Shown: piece after piece, positions 26,177 through 34,679 of the stretch
Layout of the letters: each line of letters starts with the position of its first letter
Position numbering within the stretch: the stretch's first letter is position 1
NCBI GenBank assembly: GCA_021372535.1
Contig: JAJFUH010000059.1
Span: 1-64,000, forward strand
DNA: 64,000 bases
Source: a bacterium
Lineage (GTDB): Bacteria; Latescibacterota; Latescibacteria; Latescibacterales; Latescibacteraceae
Reading direction: 5' to 3'
Made by a program: the position numbers and the translations under genes
Notes under the pieces: generated by a model
What the model was told of the DNA's origin: nothing
Databases searched by the model: none
Seen by the model: only the letters and a program-made list of their open reading frames with translations

Positions 26177-26298
26177 ATACTATTTTTAGTAATTGTTAAT
26201 CGTTCACATCTAAAAAAAGATAAAAAAATCCGCGAAAATCCGTTCGATCCGCGAAAATCCGCGTTCCATTAAATTTTTATGAATAGGTCGGGTTAAAA
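26177..26298. repeat. Dispersed repeat R2, copy b
   Basis: Close copy of 11008-11136: atactatttttagtaattg, then tandem aatccgcgaaaatccg units, and a tail tttatgaataggtcggg. It abuts MITE-like element 2 on its left. Confidence 0.75.
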
Positions 26299-26391
26299 GA
26301 CTGAGGATTCATTTTGGGAACGGTCTTTTCATTTTATGGCTTGTAATCATACTGCGGGAAGTCTTTCAACAATACAAGCGGGAGGTTCGCA

Positions 26392-28398
26392 ATGACATGG
26401 AATATTGACAGTGGAAAACTGCTCGGGTTCATGATGGGGATTCTGATGTGCACGCTCGTATCATGCGGCACCGGAAAAACCCCGATTACGATCATTTCTC
26501 CCGATGGCAGAATCAAAGCCCGGGTAATGGCATGGGGCGGTGAAAACAGAAAAACGCTCATGTATGATGTTCTCTTTGACGATGTCCCGGTCGTAACACA
26601 ATCCCCGCTCGGAATTGTGCTTAAAAATGGCGATGGATTCTCGGAAGACCTCACAGTCGAAAAAGTCACCTTTCTGGGCACCGATGTGGTCTATTCCATG
26701 CCGTACGGGAAAACATCTGAAATCAGGGATTATTTCAAGGAAGCCACTATCGAGCTCGAAGACAAAAACAAAAGGAAAATCAATCTCATTTTCAGGGCGT
26801 ACAACGACGGCATCGCATTCAGGTATTACATTCCCGTCCAGAAAACACTCGATAACATCGAAATAACCGGTGAGCTGACATCGTTTTATTTCACAGGCGA
26901 TCACGATTACTGGGGACTTCATCTCGACAGCTATACAACATCGTACGAAACCGATTACACCGCTTCTAAATTAGGTGCGATCTCTCCCCAGTCGCTTATA
27001 GCGCTGCCTCTTCTCATCAGGGCATCCGAAAAATCATGGGCCGCCATAACCGAAGCCAATCTTACCGATTATGCGGGTATGTACCTTAAAAAGGCCGGGG
27101 GGAAGCCGTCCGGTCTCACAGCATCGCTCTCCCCCCTGCCCGACAGCTCCGGGGTATGCGCCCGTATTAAAACTCCCCATGGGACACCCTGGCGCGTCCT
27201 CATGATCGGCGAGCAACCGGGCGATCTCATCGAATCAAACATCGTCCTCAACCTCAATGCCCCCTGTGTAATCGATAATTCATGGATACAACCCGGTAAG
27301 GTTGCCTGGGACTGGTGGAGCGGACAGGTCGTGAAAGACCGGAATTTCAAGGGTGCGATGGACGACCGGACCATGAAATACTTCATCGATTTCGCCGGAG
27401 ATTACGGCCTCCGGTACATGCTCGTCGATGCGGGCTGGTACGGCGACCATGCCGATGGCGAGGTCGATATAACAAAGTCGATTCCTCAGATCGATGTTCC
27501 CGGTCTCGTACAGTATGCCGGGGAGCGCGGTGTCGGTATCATCCTCTGGCTCAACTGGAAATGCGTTGACCGCCAGATGGACGAAGCGTTCCCGCTCTAC
27601 GAAAAATGGGGCGTCAAGGGCGTTAAAATCGACTATATGAACCGTGACGATCAGGAGATGGTCAACTTTTATCATCGGGCTGTTCAGAAGGCGGCGGCGC
27701 ACAAGCTACTTGTCGATTTCCACGGCGCATATAAACCGACCGGCATACGGCGCACGTATCCGAACCTCATCACCCGCGAGGGCGTCATGGGTCTCGAATA
27801 CAGCAAGTGGAGCGACCGTATCACACCCGACCACGACTGCACTCTTCCCTTTACGAGAATGCTTGCGGGGCCCATGGATTACACGCCCGGTGGATTTTCG
27901 AACGCGACGAAAGAACAGTTCAAACCCCAGTCTGTCGAGCCGATGACTCAGGGAACACGGTGCCACCAGCTCGCGCTCTATGTCATATTTGAAAGCCCGC
28001 TCCAGATGCTTGCCGACCATCCCGCAAACTACCGTAACAAGCCGGGCATGGATTTTCTCGAAGCCGTTCCGGTCACATGGGACAAAACGAGGGTTATCGC
28101 CGGGGAGGTGGGCGATTTCATTGCCATAGCCCGTCAGTACGCCGATGAATGGTATCTGGGGAGTATTACCGACTGGACACCGCGTCTCATGACCGTATCG
28201 CTCGATTTTCTCGGCGAGGGCGATTATGCCGCTGAAATCTATGCGGATGGGAGCGGACCCGAGGATGTCCGGAAACGTGAGGTGCTGATCACCGCCGGTG
28301 ATTCAATCGATATAAACATGGCGGCGGGCGGCGGCTGCGCCGTGAGGTTTTACCCGGCTCCGGCAGGATGCAGTCTGCCGAGGTATTCACCTAAATAA
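26392..28398 (+). CDS. GH97-family alpha-glycosidase, lipoprotein
   Basis: A 668-aa GH97 (SusB-like) hydrolase. A lipoprotein signal ends at LVSC with Cys25, so it is likely membrane-anchored. The N-terminal beta-sandwich (residues ~28-280) is followed by a catalytic barrel: WDWWSGQVVKDRNFKGAMD, LVDAGWYGDH, GVKGVKIDYMNRDDQ and LVDFHGAYKPTG. Asp414 in KIDY matches the nucleophile of the retaining alpha-galactosidase branch rather than inverting SusB, so a retaining enzyme is expected. It stands alone, followed by a perfect 28-nt palindrome. The substrate is an alpha-galactoside or alpha-glucoside by family. Confidence 0.93.
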   Translation: MTWNIDSGKLLGFMMGILMCTLVSCGTGKTPITIISPDGRIKARVMAWGGENRKTLMYDVLFDDVPVVTQSPLGIVLKNGDGFSEDLTVEKVTFLGTDVVYSMPYGKTSEIRDYFKEATIELEDKNKRKINLIFRAYNDGIAFRYYIPVQKTLDNIEITGELTSFYFTGDHDYWGLHLDSYTTSYETDYTASKLGAISPQSLIALPLLIRASEKSWAAITEANLTDYAGMYLKKAGGKPSGLTASLSPLPDSSGVCARIKTPHGTPWRVLMIGEQPGDLIESNIVLNLNAPCVIDNSWIQPGKVAWDWWSGQVVKDRNFKGAMDDRTMKYFIDFAGDYGLRYMLVDAGWYGDHADGEVDITKSIPQIDVPGLVQYAGERGVGIILWLNWKCVDRQMDEAFPLYEKWGVKGVKIDYMNRDDQEMVNFYHRAVQKAAAHKLLVDFHGAYKPTGIRRTYPNLITREGVMGLEYSKWSDRITPDHDCTLPFTRMLAGPMDYTPGGFSNATKEQFKPQSVEPMTQGTRCHQLALYVIFESPLQMLADHPANYRNKPGMDFLEAVPVTWDKTRVIAGEVGDFIAIARQYADEWYLGSITDWTPRLMTVSLDFLGEGDYAAEIYADGSGPEDVRKREVLITAGDSIDINMAAGGGCAVRFYPAPAGCSLPRYSPK

Positions 28399-28435
28399 TA
28401 TGGTGTCAGTGGAAAATCCGTGTATCGTGCATTAT

Positions 28436-28463
28436 GTAGGGGTAATTCATGAATTACCCCTAC
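28436..28463. terminator. Perfect 28-nt palindrome after the GH97 gene
   Basis: gtaggggtaattca (28436-28449) is followed at once by its exact reverse complement, with no loop. It lies ~40 bp after the GH97 stop and could stall transcription. The lack of a T-run and a similar phrase near 29275 also suggest a mobile repeat remnant. Confidence 0.45.
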
Positions 28464-28540
28464 AGGGATAAATCATGATTTCGGTTGTACAATTTTTTCC
28501 TTATCAGTCATATAACATTTCAATTATTCTGAATCGGATA

Positions 28541-28936
28541 TTACAGCCATTCAATTCCGATTTCATTTTCCAGCTCTTTAAATTCCTTATCACCCGTTAC
28601 AACCACTCCATGGCATATTTTCGCCAGGGCGGCAGCGAAACAATCGGCATAGGATATCCGGTGACGGGCTTTGAAGCGGGCGGCTTCACGGGCAAGCTGG
28701 ATGTCGACATCAATAATATCGACAGGTAAAGTCCCGATTATATTTTCTATCTCTTGAGCTTTTTCTTTTCCGCACTCCCTTAAAATAATGTGATAAACCT
28801 CGCCAAAATTAACCGATGTCATGAGCAGGTTAACATCTTTCTCGACAGCGTCGTTAAAAAATGATTCAATCTTTTCAAAACCGGGTTCTTTTTCAAAAAA
28901 AACCATGAGCCCGTGAGCATCCAGGATTCTTGTCAT
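28541..28936 (-). CDS. VapC-like PIN-domain toxin
   Basis: A 131-aa PIN ribonuclease with acidic residues in family positions: Asp6 (RILDAHG), Glu46 (NFGEVYH), Asp98 (SYADCFAAALA) and Asp116 (VVVTGDKEF). It starts 3 bp after the antitoxin stop, so the two form a classic operon. The toxin would cleave RNA unless bound by its AbrB-type partner. It ends close to the palindrome beside the GH97 gene. Confident family call, target unknown. Confidence 0.9.
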   Translation of the reverse strand: MTRILDAHGLMVFFEKEPGFEKIESFFNDAVEKDVNLLMTSVNFGEVYHIILRECGKEKAQEIENIIGTLPVDIIDVDIQLAREAARFKARHRISYADCFAAALAKICHGVVVTGDKEFKELENEIGIEWL

Positions 28937-28939
28937 CGT

Positions 28940-29176
28940 TTAAGCTTCCCTGTCTTTATCTTTTGCGCGTTCTTCCAGGAGTGTCTTTGATAATTTCCCT
29001 TCGGTCGGCAGAATCCCTGCCATTTTTCCAAAATAATCACTTGTCAGAGGCTGAATGATAATCTGGTCCCCTCTTTCCGTTATACACAATTTGGTTCCTC
29101 TTTTTATTTTCAGTCTCTGCCGGATTTTAGAGGGTATGACGATCTGCCCTTTGGTCGTAACCGTTGCCGTGGACAT
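28940..29176 (-). CDS. AbrB/MazE-type antitoxin (VapB)
   Basis: A 78-aa antitoxin with a swapped-hairpin DNA-binding domain: TATVTTKGQIVIPSKIRQRLKIKRGTKL. The C-terminal half (LTSDYFGKMAGILPTEGKLSKTLLEERAKD) wraps toxin in related systems. AGGAGG lies upstream of the ATG at 29176; the frame continues to 29224 without support. It precedes the PIN toxin and should autorepress the operon. Confidence 0.88.
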   Translation of the reverse strand: MSTATVTTKGQIVIPSKIRQRLKIKRGTKLCITERGDQIIIQPLTSDYFGKMAGILPTEGKLSKTLLEERAKDKDREA

Positions 29177-29287
29177 CAGTTTTTCCTCCTTTCCCCCAAA
29201 GTATATCATTGAATAATATCCCAATAAATAATTGTTTTACAAAAAATATATTCCTGCATATTTGGAATAGCAGGTCATGAATTACTC

Positions 29288-30526
29288 CTACTGTATTCCG
29301 GTAAATCGTTTCATGTTCCGCTGCGTTATCCCATCTTCCTGGGTGAGCGCGAAAACGACCATGTTGACACCGATTTTAAGCTGAGGGCTGTTGTTTTCAA
29401 AATCCTTCCACTTGAGCGCATATCCTTTGTCCGAATATACCGCCACAAGCCTGTTTTTTATCCAGACGCCTTCGAGGTAATGTACGGTTCCGGTTAAACT
29501 AGAAAGCATCGTCGCCATCGGCAGGGCAGAAGGAACATACTTCCGCGTCTCGCTGCCCAGCGGAGGGCCGTCGTTAAAATCGAAGTAACAGTGGTAAAGA
29601 TGGTGGCTGTCCGGTATCGGCTCGAACCGCGCATCCTTGCCGAGTGCATTCCTGAGCATCATACGGAGCGAGGCCTCGGCCGGGCTGTATTCCGTATTGG
29701 GAGCAGCATTGTCCAGAACCGCGAAACCGCCGTTTCTGAGATATTTTCCCAGGTTTTCAGCTTCTCTCGGGGTGAGCTCGAAAGCCGTATCGGTCGTGAT
29801 GTATATGAGCGGCATGGAGAACAGCCGTGAGGAATCGAGCATGAGGTGAGAATCGATTTTTGCATGAATCCCGGTATAACGGTTTACCGCTTCGGCCAGA
29901 CTCAACACAGACCGTCTCAACTGGTCCGGAGGAGCGAACTCCGTTCCCCATACAGTCGCGATATACACAAAACCGTGTATATTTTTCTTGTTGCGTGAAT
30001 CCTGTATGACAGTTGCCTTATATATCCCGTTATCGAGATCCCCCAGAGCGAACATCTCGTTTTTCAAGGAAATGTCCTGCGAATAATGTCCTCCCGGATT
30101 ATCAGGATTTTCATATTTCGGAAATGTAAGGCCATCATCGGGGAAATGTTTCCCGGTATAATCATATGCCATATTGATCTCATCGTTCATGGCGTCCGGT
30201 GAAGGTGGAAGTTTCATAGAAATCCGGTCTGCGGGTAACCGAAAACGGATGCCGTTCGTCATGGGGAATTTTCGGGTGAAACTCCGTTTTTTGATTACCA
30301 GAGGAGTTGTCAGTCCCTTTTTTCTCAGTACAAGTTCCGTCATGAACGGTTTTACAACTTTTATAACGGGTTTTTTCAAAAATGTATAAGAGCCGGCAAT
30401 TCCGATGAATGCAATAACCGCAAAAAACCCGAATATAAGAAATCCGCGTGTTTCTTTTTCATGTTTTTGAAAATCCGGTGCGCCGGAAATGGGAAAAAAC
30501 CGTTTTGTATCACAACTGTTTATCAT
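29288..30526 (-). CDS. DUF4159-domain membrane protein
   Basis: A 412-aa protein with a single helix near residues 28-50 (GFLIFGFFAVIAFIGIAGSYTF) and a C-terminal DUF4159 domain (about 190-400): GFVYIATVWGTEFAPPDQLRRSVLSLAEAVNRYTGI, LFSMPLIYITTDTAFELTPREAENLGKYLRNGGFAVLDNA. The domain has a class I amidotransferase-like fold without its catalytic residues and usually sits near AAA+/DUF58/von Willebrand proteins, none of which is present here. The topology places the domain outside the cytoplasm. Function unknown. Confidence 0.85.
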   Translation of the reverse strand: MINSCDTKRFFPISGAPDFQKHEKETRGFLIFGFFAVIAFIGIAGSYTFLKKPVIKVVKPFMTELVLRKKGLTTPLVIKKRSFTRKFPMTNGIRFRLPADRISMKLPPSPDAMNDEINMAYDYTGKHFPDDGLTFPKYENPDNPGGHYSQDISLKNEMFALGDLDNGIYKATVIQDSRNKKNIHGFVYIATVWGTEFAPPDQLRRSVLSLAEAVNRYTGIHAKIDSHLMLDSSRLFSMPLIYITTDTAFELTPREAENLGKYLRNGGFAVLDNAAPNTEYSPAEASLRMMLRNALGKDARFEPIPDSHHLYHCYFDFNDGPPLGSETRKYVPSALPMATMLSSLTGTVHYLEGVWIKNRLVAVYSDKGYALKWKDFENNSPQLKIGVNMVVFALTQEDGITQRNMKRFTGIQ

Positions 30527-30981
30527 CGGTCATCACCGGCTTTCCGGAGGCATACACCTGAGGTGGTCATAAGGGATACAGGAAATCCGCTGCAATAGAT
30601 TTAAAAATATTGAAGATACCATAGCCTGTAATATGGCAATTCAATTCCCATTCCTGACAAACAGTATCATGTGATACAATCATTATTATTAAGCAAATAG
30701 TATTCCAAAAGTATATGGTGAGACATAAATGCCGGAGAATAATGCGGTTTCGGGAAAGTATCCCCGATGCAGGGGTTGCATTATCATGAGAATATGTACG
30801 ATTTGAAACATATACTGTACAATATCGGACAGTCTATGTGATTGAGGTTCATATCGTACGGCATGTCCCGTTACGGAACCGGGAGGCGTAATTATTGCCC
30901 GATCTATTAATACGGCGGATATAAACACGGATTTGTATTTTTAAATCTTTTACCAGAACTGTCCGGATAATTTTATAAAAT
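30527..30981. other. Intergenic region upstream of the DUF4159 gene
   Basis: No convincing gene on either strand; apparent frames overlap AT-rich repeats. The immediate upstream of the DUF4159 start lacks a strong promoter by eye. Confidence 0.35.
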
Positions 30982-31097
30982 GCCCCCTTTCTGTCACTTT
31001 ATGACATCCTCTCCTACAAGGGGGCAGGATATAACTGCAAGCACCACACTATGGTGCTCCCTCCGGGAGAAACAGGCGCGTAAGCGCCGAAGGGGGT
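30982..31097. repeat. Dispersed repeat R4, diverged copy c
   Basis: Bounded by gcccccttt and gaaggggg, with internal gcgcgtaagcgc and an accacactatggtgct hairpin. Same layout as R4 a and b but diverged inside. Confidence 0.55.
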
Positions 31098-31375
31098 TGT
31101 CGTAAAAAATGAGAAATCACATCGAGAATTATGGAATGTATTGAAAACCTCAGCGTTTTCAATACATTATTCCAATTGATATGAAATTTATCCGGACACT
31201 GCTATCTTCAAGATTCACTGACGCCCCGTTTGATGCGGGGAAAGTCCGAAAAGCCTGAATATAGTACTTCTGCGGGAACGAAGATAATCCAGAATACGAT
31301 TTTCACCCACTCGCTCCACCCGGACTTGCCTATGGAGAGATATTTTTATATAAACAACACGGAATAAAAGATTTT

Positions 31376-31404
31376 TTGACACTTTGCATAAGAATGATTA
31401 TATT
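31376..31404 (+). promoter_or_regulatory. Promoter of the cold-shock gene
   Basis: Perfect -35 ttgaca (31376-31381), 17-bp spacer, -10 tatatt (31399-31404). The predicted leader is about 105 nt, long enough for the thermoresponsive folding seen in cspA-type mRNAs. Confidence 0.75.
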
Positions 31405-31472
31405 GCGTAGTCAATTATTGAATGCGCCTTTATCCCTCGGGGCATATTCAACGGTAAAATGAGGGAGGTATT

Positions 31473-31499
31473 GAGGTTCAACCGGGAAGGACGAACCTC
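31473..31499 (+). promoter_or_regulatory. Leader hairpin before the cold-shock gene
   Basis: gaggttc (31473-31479) pairs with gaacctc (31493-31499) around a 13-nt loop in the 5' leader, 18 nt before the start codon. It may hide or present the GAGGAG ribosome site nearby. Confidence 0.45.
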
Positions 31500-31516
31500 G
31501 TAATTGAGGAGCTTAC

Positions 31517-31720
31517 ATGGCAAAGGGTAAGGTAAAGTGGTTCAACGAGCAGAAAGGGTACGGATTTATTACCCCAGATGATGGCGGCCCTGATTTATTC
31601 GTTCATCACACGAATATCATGATGGACGGATTCCGCAATCTCCAGGAAGGTCGCGCCGTTGAATACGAAAAAGTTCAAGGCAAAAAAGGCCCCGAGGCAA
31701 ATAAAGTACGGCAGGTATAA
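31517..31720 (+). CDS. Cold-shock protein, CspA family
   Basis: A 67-aa single OB-fold: [16 protein letters not shown] (RNP-1) and DLFVHHTNI (RNP-2), with conserved aromatic residues for single-stranded nucleic acid binding. It acts as an RNA chaperone. GAGGAG lies before the ATG, with its own strong promoter and a terminator downstream, so it is monocistronic. Confidence 0.96.
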   Translation: MAKGKVKWFNEQKGYGFITPDDGGPDLFVHHTNIMMDGFRNLQEGRAVEYEKVQGKKGPEANKVRQV

Positions 31721-31742
31721 CCGCACTGGAACTTTGAACATC

Positions 31743-31777
31743 AAGGGTCTCTGTGAAAACAGAGGCCCTTTTTTTAT
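31743..31777 (+). terminator. Rho-independent terminator of the cold-shock gene
   Basis: aagggtctctgt (31743-31754), gaaa loop, acagaggccctt (31759-31770) with one G-T pair, followed by a run of T. Confidence 0.92.
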
Positions 31778-31839
31778 TGAGAAGAATTCCGCGGAGTTCC
31801 GCTTCGGGATTGTTTAACGAGTCACAGCTTTCTGTCCGG

Positions 31840-33549
31840 CTATTTGATTTTCAGCTTCCGCATCCTGTTGAGGGCTGCCGCAAGCTCATGGGCGCGGAAC
31901 ATCGCCAAATCCCCCATCATACGGCTCGACAGGGTATCGAGACCGACCGTTTCGATACGGTTTATGACTTTTTTCACCACATCGCCGAGCGAACCGGAGC
32001 TGCCGATAAGTCGGTGCACGAGGGCAAGACTTCTCGAAATCGCCCGGGCCTGCGAAGGATTGACAACCTGTCTGACCCGGCTGATGTCGATAAAATCGCT
32101 GCCATACTGAACACACATTTTCTCGGATGGTTTCGGGGCATCGCTCCGGGCTGTTTTATCGGGTTCAAAACTGTGTTCGAGCGGCAGCCGCCCGGTCAGG
32201 CATTTACCGATATCGCCGGGGCGTTCCTTTTTTCTGCCCGATGGTTTATCTGCGGCTATTTTACGGGCTTTTGCGGTTACCGCAACCGGACTGTACCGCT
32301 TCATGGCTATGACGGTGTCGGCGATATCGAAATAATCACCTGCCCCGCTGAGCGCAATGATCGCAGAAACGTTCATCTCGTCGCGGAGTACGGGGAGTAT
32401 GTCGATCAGGGTTGCGGAAGGCTCGTCGTCTTTCGGGATAAGCGCCTGCATGCGGGCATCCCGCACGATCATATCGGCGGGGAGGGAATCCTCATCGAAA
32501 AGCAGGAGCGAACTTCCGATCTCGAGTGTTTCCATGATATTCGCCGCTATGGATTCCGTGGCGGTCGCGTTTTCGGAGGAAAAATTCGCCGTATCGATGC
32601 CGCTGCCGCCGCTCCCGAAAAACGGCGTGAGGTTCACCCGTTCGATACGCCGCCCTGTTTCGGCATGTATGCCCGCGGCGTCGGAAACGGTAATCACATA
32701 TGTCCTCCCGTCGCCGGGGATGTGATTGTATACTCCGAGTTCCAGCGCCCTGAGAACCGTGGATTTCCCGTGGAAACGCCCTCCGGTCAGAAGCGTGATT
32801 CCGGCCGGAATCCCGAGTCCGCGGACATGCCCCCTGTTGGGAAGATCGAGAGTAACCGCCAGCTCATCCGGCGCGGTGAATTCATGAGCCTTTTCTTCGG
32901 CCGGCCGGGGATCGTCGGCGCCTTTTCTCGGCAGAATGCTCCCATCGGCGATAAACGCCACGAGATTATGACTGGAGAGCTGCGCGCGGACTGCATCGGC
33001 GTCTTCGTATGCTTCAATCCATTCCGCAAGCCGGTCACCATCGACATTCTTGAATATGAGACTTTCGAGGACCACTCTCGGAATGCTCTCCATAAGCAGC
33101 TCGGCTGCGGAAGATGAATCCACTTTCCCCTTCCTGACAGGAAGTTCGGCGGTAAAACGGACTTCAATGTAGGTCTTCCCCAGAACAACGGCGGTCGATT
33201 CGAGCATTTCCTGTCCGGGACGGTCGATGAAAATCCGTCCCCCCTTCACTCCGGAAGCCCGTACCGTGTACCTCCCCGAGCGCATGTCAAAACTGCGGAC
33301 AAGAAAGTCGCGGGCTCCGATTTCACGGCTTTTCGGAGTGAACACATCATGGGGGAATTTCGCCGCTTCGAATAACACGCGTACCCTCATGCGCGCCGAT
33401 ACACGCGAAACATCGTGGGCAACATAATCGACGGTCAGGACAAAATCGCTGAAATCATACTCGCCGGTAAGCTCCGCATAAGCGTCGGTTTCACGCTCGT
33501 TTATCGTTTGTATCAGTTTCCGTAAATCCCTTTTGTTTTTCATGAACAT
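31840..33549 (-). CDS. ABC-class P-loop ATPase (PF09818-type)
   Basis: A 569-aa cytoplasmic ATPase of the 'predicted ATPase of the ABC class' family. Walker A is in TLLTGGRFHGKSTVLRALELGVY, ending with PGDGRTYVITVSDA; Walker B region SSLLLFDEDSLPADMIVRDARM; later NVSAIIALSGAGDYFDIADTVIAM. There is no membrane partner, so it is not a transporter. The start is 33549, or 33543 by an internal ATG; neither has a good ribosome site. The family's biological role is not established. Convergent with the cold-shock gene. Confidence 0.87.
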   Translation of the reverse strand: MFMKNKRDLRKLIQTINERETDAYAELTGEYDFSDFVLTVDYVAHDVSRVSARMRVRVLFEAAKFPHDVFTPKSREIGARDFLVRSFDMRSGRYTVRASGVKGGRIFIDRPGQEMLESTAVVLGKTYIEVRFTAELPVRKGKVDSSSAAELLMESIPRVVLESLIFKNVDGDRLAEWIEAYEDADAVRAQLSSHNLVAFIADGSILPRKGADDPRPAEEKAHEFTAPDELAVTLDLPNRGHVRGLGIPAGITLLTGGRFHGKSTVLRALELGVYNHIPGDGRTYVITVSDAAGIHAETGRRIERVNLTPFFGSGGSGIDTANFSSENATATESIAANIMETLEIGSSLLLFDEDSLPADMIVRDARMQALIPKDDEPSATLIDILPVLRDEMNVSAIIALSGAGDYFDIADTVIAMKRYSPVAVTAKARKIAADKPSGRKKERPGDIGKCLTGRLPLEHSFEPDKTARSDAPKPSEKMCVQYGSDFIDISRVRQVVNPSQARAISRSLALVHRLIGSSGSLGDVVKKVINRIETVGLDTLSSRMMGDLAMFRAHELAAALNRMRKLKIK

Positions 33550-33676
33550 ATCCGTTGCGCAAGGTGATAGGTATCAATCTTAAAAAAAAAGGGGTGAGAA
33601 TCCTGTTCCTTCCATTTTTGACAGAAGGTGAACATCACCCCGCAACATGTGAATCTTTAATATAATACAATTTATG

Positions 33677-34396
33677 TTACAATGCTTGCTTAAAATCAGG
33701 TGTAATCCTTCGGATGACCGCATCAAGAAAAACATCGAGGCTGCGCTCCGTCTCACAGGTGTACGTGATTTGCGACAGCATTTCTTCCGGCTTCTGGATA
33801 TAACGCCCCTTACGGGTGTAATCATCGCTGTTTTCTATCAACAGTCGAATACTCTCGTGTGTCGATTCGAGGTGGAACTGCAGCCCGAAAACACGGCCTT
33901 TATACTCGAACGCCTGATGTGCGCAGCAGTCCGTTTCCACGGTGATTCTGCCTCCCGGAGGTTCGGTGAACGTATCGCCGTGCCAGTGAAAGGCGGTAAA
34001 ACGCTTCGGTAATCCGCCGAAAACGGGGGATTGTTCACCGTGCTCCGTCAGCGATACGGGAAACCAGCCGATCTCGGGCTCGCTGTTTTTGTACACTTTC
34101 CCGCCAAGCACATCTGCGAGCAACTGTGCTCCGAGACAGATTCCGAGCGCCGTTTTTCCGCCAGCAACGGCTTTTTCAAGAAAACGTTTCTCCCCGGTAA
34201 GCCAGGAGTATACGGAATCCTCGTAAATATTCATCGGCCCGCCGAGAATGACCAGCAGATCGAAGCTTCCGAGGTCGGGCAGCGCATCGCCGCGATAGAG
34301 CAGAGTCCCCTTGATGGAATGCCCCCTGTCGCGCGCCCACGATTCAACCAGCGCCGGCCCCTCGAACGGAACATGCTGGATATAATGAATTTTCAT
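33677..34396 (-). CDS. Class I glutamine amidotransferase (GMP synthase-like)
   Basis: A 239-aa stand-alone GATase1 domain: LLVILGGPMNIYED, nucleophile elbow ALGICLGAQLLADVLGG with Cys, and LQFHLEST with the His/Glu. It resembles the GuaA-like YfeJ group without a synthetase domain. It could hydrolyse gamma-glutamyl compounds such as gamma-glutamyl-putrescine or transfer ammonia to an unknown partner. Neither neighbour is an obvious partner enzyme. Confidence 0.9.
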   Translation of the reverse strand: MKIHYIQHVPFEGPALVESWARDRGHSIKGTLLYRGDALPDLGSFDLLVILGGPMNIYEDSVYSWLTGEKRFLEKAVAGGKTALGICLGAQLLADVLGGKVYKNSEPEIGWFPVSLTEHGEQSPVFGGLPKRFTAFHWHGDTFTEPPGGRITVETDCCAHQAFEYKGRVFGLQFHLESTHESIRLLIENSDDYTRKGRYIQKPEEMLSQITYTCETERSLDVFLDAVIRRITPDFKQAL

Positions 34397-34450
34397 ATCG
34401 TCCCTGCAAACAATGAACTACCCGTGAGTGAACTCCGGGGTATCCGATCA

Positions 34451-34567
34451 GGCCCCCTAACCCTTAATCCCTTTCCCCCTCAAGGGTCAAGGAAAATTGG
34501 TGCGACTCCTGTAGTTTCCTGCCCCCGGTACGGGGGAAGGTGTCACGAAGTGACGGAAGGGGCTTTT
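34451..34567. repeat. Dispersed repeat R4, copy b
   Basis: ggccccctaacccttaatcc to ggaaggggctttt, closely matching copy a at 25706-25821, including gaaggtgtcacgaagtgacg. Confidence 0.75.
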
Positions 34568-34679
34568 ACCCCGCAGCAAGCTGCAATGAATTCTTTCGAT
34601 TAAAACATATTTCCCGATAATGCTGTTATCACAACATAAATACCATCTGATGTATCGTAGAGTATATGCTGTGTCCGTA

